A stretch of 64,000 nt of DNA, from the NCBI RefSeq assembly GCF_010993745.1, contig NZ_WOTN01000001.1:1181235-1245234 (forward strand), in the 5' to 3' direction. The translations under genes were made by a program, and so were the position numbers. The notes beneath the pieces are model-generated. The model worked only from the letters and a program-made list of their open reading frames with translations, made no database searches and was not told the DNA's origin. Position 1 is the first letter of the stretch. The number at the start of each line of letters is the position of its first letter. This document shows, piece by piece, positions 60,426-64,000 of this stretch. The DNA is from Fodinicola acaciae (GTDB lineage: Bacteria > Actinomycetota > Actinomycetes > Mycobacteriales > HKI-0501).

Positions 60426-61576
60426 ACGCACGTGGATTCGCCGCCTTCCCCCCGGGTCCGCAGCGCAGCGCGCGTACGTGGTGGGGGAAGGCCTGGGTCA
60501 AGGCGATGGAGGACACCTCGCTGGACGCCGGCCAGCTGCGCCGTGGCCGCCGCTATGCCAACCGCGGCATGGTCGGATCCATCACGGTCAGTCCCGGCCG
60601 GATCTCCGCGGACGTACACGACGAGGCCGAGGCCGCGACCTACCGGACGGTGGTCTTCGTCGGCCAGCTGACCGTCGCCGACTGGGACCGGATCGCCGAG
60701 CAGATCGCCGCCAAGGCCGGCCACATCGCCGCGCTGATGGACCGCGAGATGCCGCGCGAGCTGGTCGAGACGGCCGCTGACGCGGAGGTGCCGCTGCTGC
60801 CGGAGATCGGCGACCTCGAACCCGAGTGCGAGTGCCCGTCCTGGGAACTGCCGTGCAAGCACGCGGCCGCGCTCTGCTATCAGGTCTCCTGGCTGGTCGA
60901 CGAGGATCCGTTCCTGTTGCTGCTGATGCGCGGCCGCGACAGCGCCGACCTGCTGGACGACCTGCGCGCGCGTACGACACCCACAGAGCCGGATGGCGGC
61001 ACGCCAGCGGCGCAGGCCTACGCGAAGGACATCTCACCGCTGCCACGCATCGACGTGGTGCTGCCAGGCAGCGCGATCGCCGACGTGCCGGACGGGCCCG
61101 GTGTCGAGGCCGACGCGCTGCGGCTGCTGGTGGCGGACGCGGCCGCGCGCGCCAAGATGTTGTTGGCCGGCGTCGAAACACCGTGCGACGAGTGGAGCGA
61201 CAGCGTACGGCTTGCCGCGACGCACCAGCTGTCCGACCGGCTGCGCGACAGGTCCAGCCGGCCGGCCGACTTCGACCGGTCCGTACGTGCGTGGCAGCAG
61301 GCCGGAGCCACCGGCCTCGCCGTGCTGGACGAGCCATGGGAGGCGCCGGTCTCGGTGCTGGCGAAGGCGACCGCGGCGATCGCGGCGGCCTGGGACGGCG
61401 AGGACCTCGGACAGTCCACTGTGGACGGCAACCGGTGGACCTGGCCGGAGCGCGGCTGGCAGTTGCGCTATGGCCGCGACTCGCGCTGGCACCCGTACCG
61501 GCTCGAGTCCGGCCAGTGGTGGCCGGCCGGAGCCGCCGCGGCCGATCCGGTGACCGCGCTCGGCGAGCTGAGCTGA
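60422..61576 (+). CDS. SWIM zinc-finger protein
   Basis: The 384-residue protein has a SWIM finger CxCx6CxH (Cys136, Cys138, Cys145, His147 in ECECPSWELPCKHAA), a zinc site known to bind DNA or protein. The N-terminal part (WWGKAWVKAMEDTSL) and the long C-terminal helical region with a WEAPVSVLAKATAAIAAAW stretch are conserved in this family beside SNF2 helicases. ATG 60422 overlaps the helicase stop. Together they probably act as a DNA-remodelling complex; a DNA-repair or RNA-polymerase context is inference. Confidence 0.88.
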   Translation: MNARGFAAFPPGPQRSARTWWGKAWVKAMEDTSLDAGQLRRGRRYANRGMVGSITVSPGRISADVHDEAEAATYRTVVFVGQLTVADWDRIAEQIAAKAGHIAALMDREMPRELVETAADAEVPLLPEIGDLEPECECPSWELPCKHAAALCYQVSWLVDEDPFLLLLMRGRDSADLLDDLRARTTPTEPDGGTPAAQAYAKDISPLPRIDVVLPGSAIADVPDGPGVEADALRLLVADAAARAKMLLAGVETPCDEWSDSVRLAATHQLSDRLRDRSSRPADFDRSVRAWQQAGATGLAVLDEPWEAPVSVLAKATAAIAAAWDGEDLGQSTVDGNRWTWPERGWQLRYGRDSRWHPYRLESGQWWPAGAAAADPVTALGELS

Positions 61577-61590
61577 CGACCGCGCGGAGG

Positions 61591-62010
61591 TCAGCCGGCG
61601 TACGACCAGCCGTGCCAGGCGTCGACCCGCGCCACGATGTACGGCCCGGCGGGTGGCGTCCGCGCGTACTGCGGATACTTGGCGGCCAGCAGCTCGACGG
61701 CCTCGGCGGACGAGTCGGTGACGGTGGCGGTGCAGTCGGCGCGCGACCACCACAGTCGCTCCCAGTCGTCGTCGTACACGTCGGCGAGGAAGCAGACGGA
61801 CGGATTGGCCTCGATGTGCTCAAGCCGGCGCAGCCGGCGCGTCGACTTCGGCTTGTGGTCGACGGCGACGTAGACGACGTCGGCCATGTCGTCGGGGGAC
61901 ACCGCGAAGGTCACCGGCACGAGCAGCGGCCGGTCGCCGGCCGCGGTCGCCATCCGCGCCACCCGCGCCGCCGCGAACCGCCGCCGAGACTCCTCCGAGG
62001 TCAGCCGCAC
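61591..62010 (-). CDS. PPOX-class F420-dependent oxidoreductase
   Basis: The 139-residue protein has the split-barrel flavin/F420-binding fold, like the mycobacterial Rv0121-type PPOX proteins: FAAARVARMATAAGDRPLLVPVTF at the start, then VVYVAVDHKPKSTRRLRRLEHI and ADVYDDDWERLWWSRADCTA. It should bind deazaflavin F420 and oxidise or reduce a small substrate. GTG 62010 was chosen because MRLTSEESRRRF is the family N terminus; the frame is open to 62421 but reads the opposite side of the phosphatidyltransferase gene. It is convergent with the SWIM gene. Confidence 0.85.
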   Translation of the reverse strand: MRLTSEESRRRFAAARVARMATAAGDRPLLVPVTFAVSPDDMADVVYVAVDHKPKSTRRLRRLEHIEANPSVCFLADVYDDDWERLWWSRADCTATVTDSSAEAVELLAAKYPQYARTPPAGPYIVARVDAWHGWSYAG

Positions 62011-62040
62011 GCGCCAACGGTAGCCAGCTAGGCTGGACAC

Positions 62041-62643
62041 GTGGTCGGCAACTCGGTCTTCACCGTGCCCAACCTGCTCAGTTTCATCCGGTTGCTCGGC
62101 GTCCCCGTCTTTCTCTACCTGGTGCTGGTCCCCGAGGACCACCGGGTCACGGATCTGATCGCGATCGCGGTGCTGGTGGGTAGTGGCATCTCGGACTATC
62201 TCGACGGCTTCCTGGCCCGCCGGTGGAACCAGGTGAGCCGGCTCGGCCAGCTGCTCGACCCGTCCGCCGACGCGCTCTACATGATCTCCACGCTGTACGC
62301 GCTGGCCATGCGGGAGATCATCCCGTGGTGGTTCGCGATCGCGCTGATCGCGCGCGAGGTGTTCATGTTCGCGCTGCTGCCGGTGCTGCGCTATCACGGC
62401 TACGGCCCGCTGCCGGTGCACTGGCTCGGCAAGGCCGCCACCTTCGTGCTGATGTACGGCTTCCCGCTGCTGCTGCTGTCGGTGCAGCCGGGCGTGGCCG
62501 GCCGGATCGCCGGACCGATCGCGTGGGCCTTCGCGATCTGGGGTGCGTGCCTGTTCTACTGGGCCGCCGGCCTCTATGCCGTACAGGCGGCGACGGTGAT
62601 CCGGGAGGCTCGCTGCGCGGCCCGGAAGCAGGTGAGCGGATGA
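62041..62643 (+). CDS. CDP-alcohol phosphatidyltransferase
   Basis: The 200-residue membrane protein has the complete CDP-alcohol phosphotransferase motif D(x)2DG(x)2AR(x)8G(x)3D(x)3D: Asp52, DG 55-56, AR 59-60, Gly69, Asp73 and Asp77, and about five helices. It should move a phosphatidyl group from CDP-diacylglycerol to a small alcohol, giving phosphatidylglycerol, phosphatidylinositol or cardiolipin; the alcohol is not fixed by the motif. GTG 62041. It overlaps the DUF881 gene by 4 bp and heads the envelope operon at the window end. Confidence 0.9.
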   Translation: MVGNSVFTVPNLLSFIRLLGVPVFLYLVLVPEDHRVTDLIAIAVLVGSGISDYLDGFLARRWNQVSRLGQLLDPSADALYMISTLYALAMREIIPWWFAIALIAREVFMFALLPVLRYHGYGPLPVHWLGKAATFVLMYGFPLLLLSVQPGVAGRIAGPIAWAFAIWGACLFYWAAGLYAVQAATVIREARCAARKQVSG

Positions 62644-63518
62644 CTCGACCGGCGAGGAAGACCGGCCGGTGGTCTCGCGAGCTGTTCTCGCCAGGTGCGG
62701 CGATGCTCACGGACCTGCTCAACAACCACCTCGACGGCGGCTACTCGGCGGCGGCCCGACGCCGCGCCGAGACCGGGCCACCGACCAAGGCCGAGCAGAC
62801 CCGGCACCGGGTCGCCAGCGCGGTGGCCGCGGTCGTGGTCGGACTCGTGCTGGTCACCGCGTACAACGAGACGGTCGCCAACGCACCACAGGCAGCGCGT
62901 ACGCGGCAGGTGCTGCTGACCGACATCCGGCAGGGCAACGCCGGCGCGCAGGCACTGGACCGGCAGGCGCAGGCGCTGCGTGAGCAGATCAGTGCCGGCC
63001 GCAGCTCGCGGCGCACCAACGACACCGAAGGCAGCCAGCTGGCCAGCCAACTCAAGCAGCTGGAGGCGGGCACCGGCCTCGGCGCGGTGAGCGGCCCCGG
63101 CGTCGTGGTGACGGTGACCGACGGCGACCAGACGCGAGACACCACCAACAACCTGTGGCGCGTGCAGGACACCGATCTCCAGGGCGTGGTCAACGCGTTG
63201 TGGTCGATCGGAGCCGAGGCCGTCGCGGTCGACGGCCAGCGGCTCTCGCCGGTCTCGACCATCCGCGCCGCCGGCGGGGCGATCCTGGTCGATCTGGAGC
63301 CGGTGAGCAGTCCGTACGAGGTGACCGCGATCGGCGACCCGAAGCTCCTGCCGCAGGGCTTCAACCGGTCCGCGGCGGCCGTGCAGCTGCGGTCGTACAA
63401 CCGGCAGTACGGCATCACGCTGAAGGTGGCGGCGGCCGACAGCCTCAACCTGCCGGCGGCGATGTCGCCGAACCTGCGATACGCCCAGCCCGTAGGCTCC
63501 CCGCCAGGAGGTAAGTGA
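62640..63518 (+). CDS. DUF881 family protein, first copy
   Basis: The 292-residue protein has a cytoplasmic N terminus, one membrane segment (about 57-76, VASAVAAVVVGLVLVTAY) and a DUF881 outer domain with a coiled stretch (about 85-140) and the pattern VSGPGVVVTVTDGDQTRD and NALWSIGAEAVAVDGQRLSP. The function of the family is not settled; its genes sit next to sbp and division genes in actinobacteria and Firmicutes. ATG 62640 overlaps the phosphatidyltransferase stop as ATGA. It is the first of two DUF881 genes flanking sbp. Confidence 0.9.
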   Translation: MTRPARKTGRWSRELFSPGAAMLTDLLNNHLDGGYSAAARRRAETGPPTKAEQTRHRVASAVAAVVVGLVLVTAYNETVANAPQAARTRQVLLTDIRQGNAGAQALDRQAQALREQISAGRSSRRTNDTEGSQLASQLKQLEAGTGLGAVSGPGVVVTVTDGDQTRDTTNNLWRVQDTDLQGVVNALWSIGAEAVAVDGQRLSPVSTIRAAGGAILVDLEPVSSPYEVTAIGDPKLLPQGFNRSAAAVQLRSYNRQYGITLKVAAADSLNLPAAMSPNLRYAQPVGSPPGGK

Positions 63519-63521
63519 CCG

Positions 63522-63854
63522 GTGATCGCCGCCATTGGGCTCATAGTCGGCATCGTGCTCGGCGTGCTGCTGCACCCGTCGGTGCCGGCGCCGCTGCAGC
63601 CGTATCTGCCGATCGCGGTGGTGGCCGCGCTGGACGCGGTCTTCGGCGGCATCCGCGCGCGCCTGGACGGCATCTTCGACGACAAGGTGTTCGTCGTCTC
63701 GTTCGTGTCCAACGTGCTGGTCGCCGCGGTCATCGTCTATCTCGGCGACAAGCTCGGGGTCGGCGGCCAGCTGTCCACCGGTGTGGTGGTCGTCCTCGGC
63801 ATCCGGATCTTCGGCAACGCCGCGGCCATCCGGCGGCACCTGTTCCGAGCGTGA
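63522..63854 (+). CDS. sbp: Small basic protein (Sbp, DUF1290)
   Basis: The 110-residue membrane protein matches Sbp/DUF1290: AIGLIVGIVLGVLLHPSVP, YLPIAVVAALDAVFGGIRA, FDDKVFVVSFVSNVLVA and LGIRIFGNAAAIRRHLF. It has three helices and a small basic C terminus. In Bacillus and actinobacteria sbp lies beside cell-division or DUF881 genes, but its function is unknown. GTG 63522 is 3 bp after the DUF881 stop and 4 bp before the second DUF881 gene, so all are one operon. Confidence 0.93.
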   Translation: MIAAIGLIVGIVLGVLLHPSVPAPLQPYLPIAVVAALDAVFGGIRARLDGIFDDKVFVVSFVSNVLVAAVIVYLGDKLGVGGQLSTGVVVVLGIRIFGNAAAIRRHLFRA

Positions 63855-63858
63855 GCCG

Positions 63859-64000
63859 ATGAGCGACCAGCACCGCGACGGTGACCGCGACCGTGACAAG
63901 GAACCGACCACCGGCTTCAGCTGGCCGCTGAACGCCGATCCGGACAAGACCGAGCGGATCGACCTGCCGCGCGCCATCGAGATCACCTCGAGCACGTCAC
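63859..64000 (+). CDS. DUF881 family protein, second copy (start only)
   Basis: ATG 63859 opens 47 codons (start MSDQHRDGDRDRDKEPTTG) that continue beyond the window. The charged Asp/Arg-rich start and its place directly after sbp fit the second DUF881 gene of the DUF881-sbp-DUF881 set; the diagnostic part is not visible. The gap to sbp is 4 bp. Confidence 0.6.
   Translation, partial: MSDQHRDGDRDRDKEPTTGFSWPLNADPDKTERIDLPRAIEITSSTS

Overview
The window reads as chromosomal DNA from a high-GC actinobacterium. The evidence is a mycothiol ligase gene (mshC), several actinobacterial-only families (DUF3090, the SCO1664-like kinase-fold protein, the MSMEG_4193-type phosphatase, DUF5703, small basic protein plus DUF881 pairs), F420-type flavin enzymes, Tat signals, many GTG starts and ATGA/GTGA gene overlaps. 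The genus cannot be read from the sequence; a soil or filamentous lineage is plausible from the many secreted hydrolases. No rRNA, tRNA, CRISPR array or replication origin was seen.

0-9 kb: end of an MmyB-type regulator, small unknown genes, a TetR gene divergent from an epoxide hydrolase-like gene across a multi-half-site operator, a type B carboxylesterase, then two tandem secreted proteins. One has a CHAP domain and the other a lysozyme-like domain; both carry the same seven-bladed propeller, encoded by an almost identical 1-kb direct repeat, and the pair ends at a perfect 16-bp hairpin. 9-15 kb: a tightly overlapping five-gene minus-strand operon encodes a Tat protein, a trypsin-like protease, a complete polyprenyl diphosphate synthase, a geranylgeranyl reductase fused to a second synthase fold without its aspartate-rich motifs, and a cutinase with a C-terminal P-domain-like region. 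This is the most unusual system here.

15-24 kb: a membrane Ser/Thr kinase followed by an FHA protein, a discoidin plus beta-helix secreted protein, a Tat-exported TPR protein with a retropepsin-like fold that has lost both catalytic aspartates, a broken sigma-factor fragment, and a double crcB/DUF190 fluoride-export cluster. 24-39 kb: small regulator/enzyme units with readable operators (ArsR/GDSL, LysR, ArgR boxes at argG), a DsbA-like thiol oxidoreductase, MatC-type and MFS carriers, a cell-wall amidase, an M20 peptidase and a NYN-domain nuclease.

39-64 kb: a conserved actinobacterial neighbourhood (aldo/keto reductase, LLM oxidoreductase, uppP, phosphatase, DUF3090, SCO1664-like) is separated from mshC by about 10.6 kb. 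That stretch holds a ComB-like phosphatase, decayed DUF222-HNH and IS701 remnants, a GHL10 glycosidase, an SigJ-like ECF factor, a GntR-MFS-amidohydrolase unit and two siroheme genes. After mshC come a Tdi1/DUF1851-like gene that runs on into mshC, an SNF2 helicase/SWIM protein pair, an F420-type flavin enzyme, and a CDP-alcohol phosphatidyltransferase-DUF881-Sbp-DUF881 operon cut by the window end. Start sites were chosen from Shine-Dalgarno spacing, overlap with upstream genes and signal-peptide position; functions rest on motifs read by eye, not on database searches.
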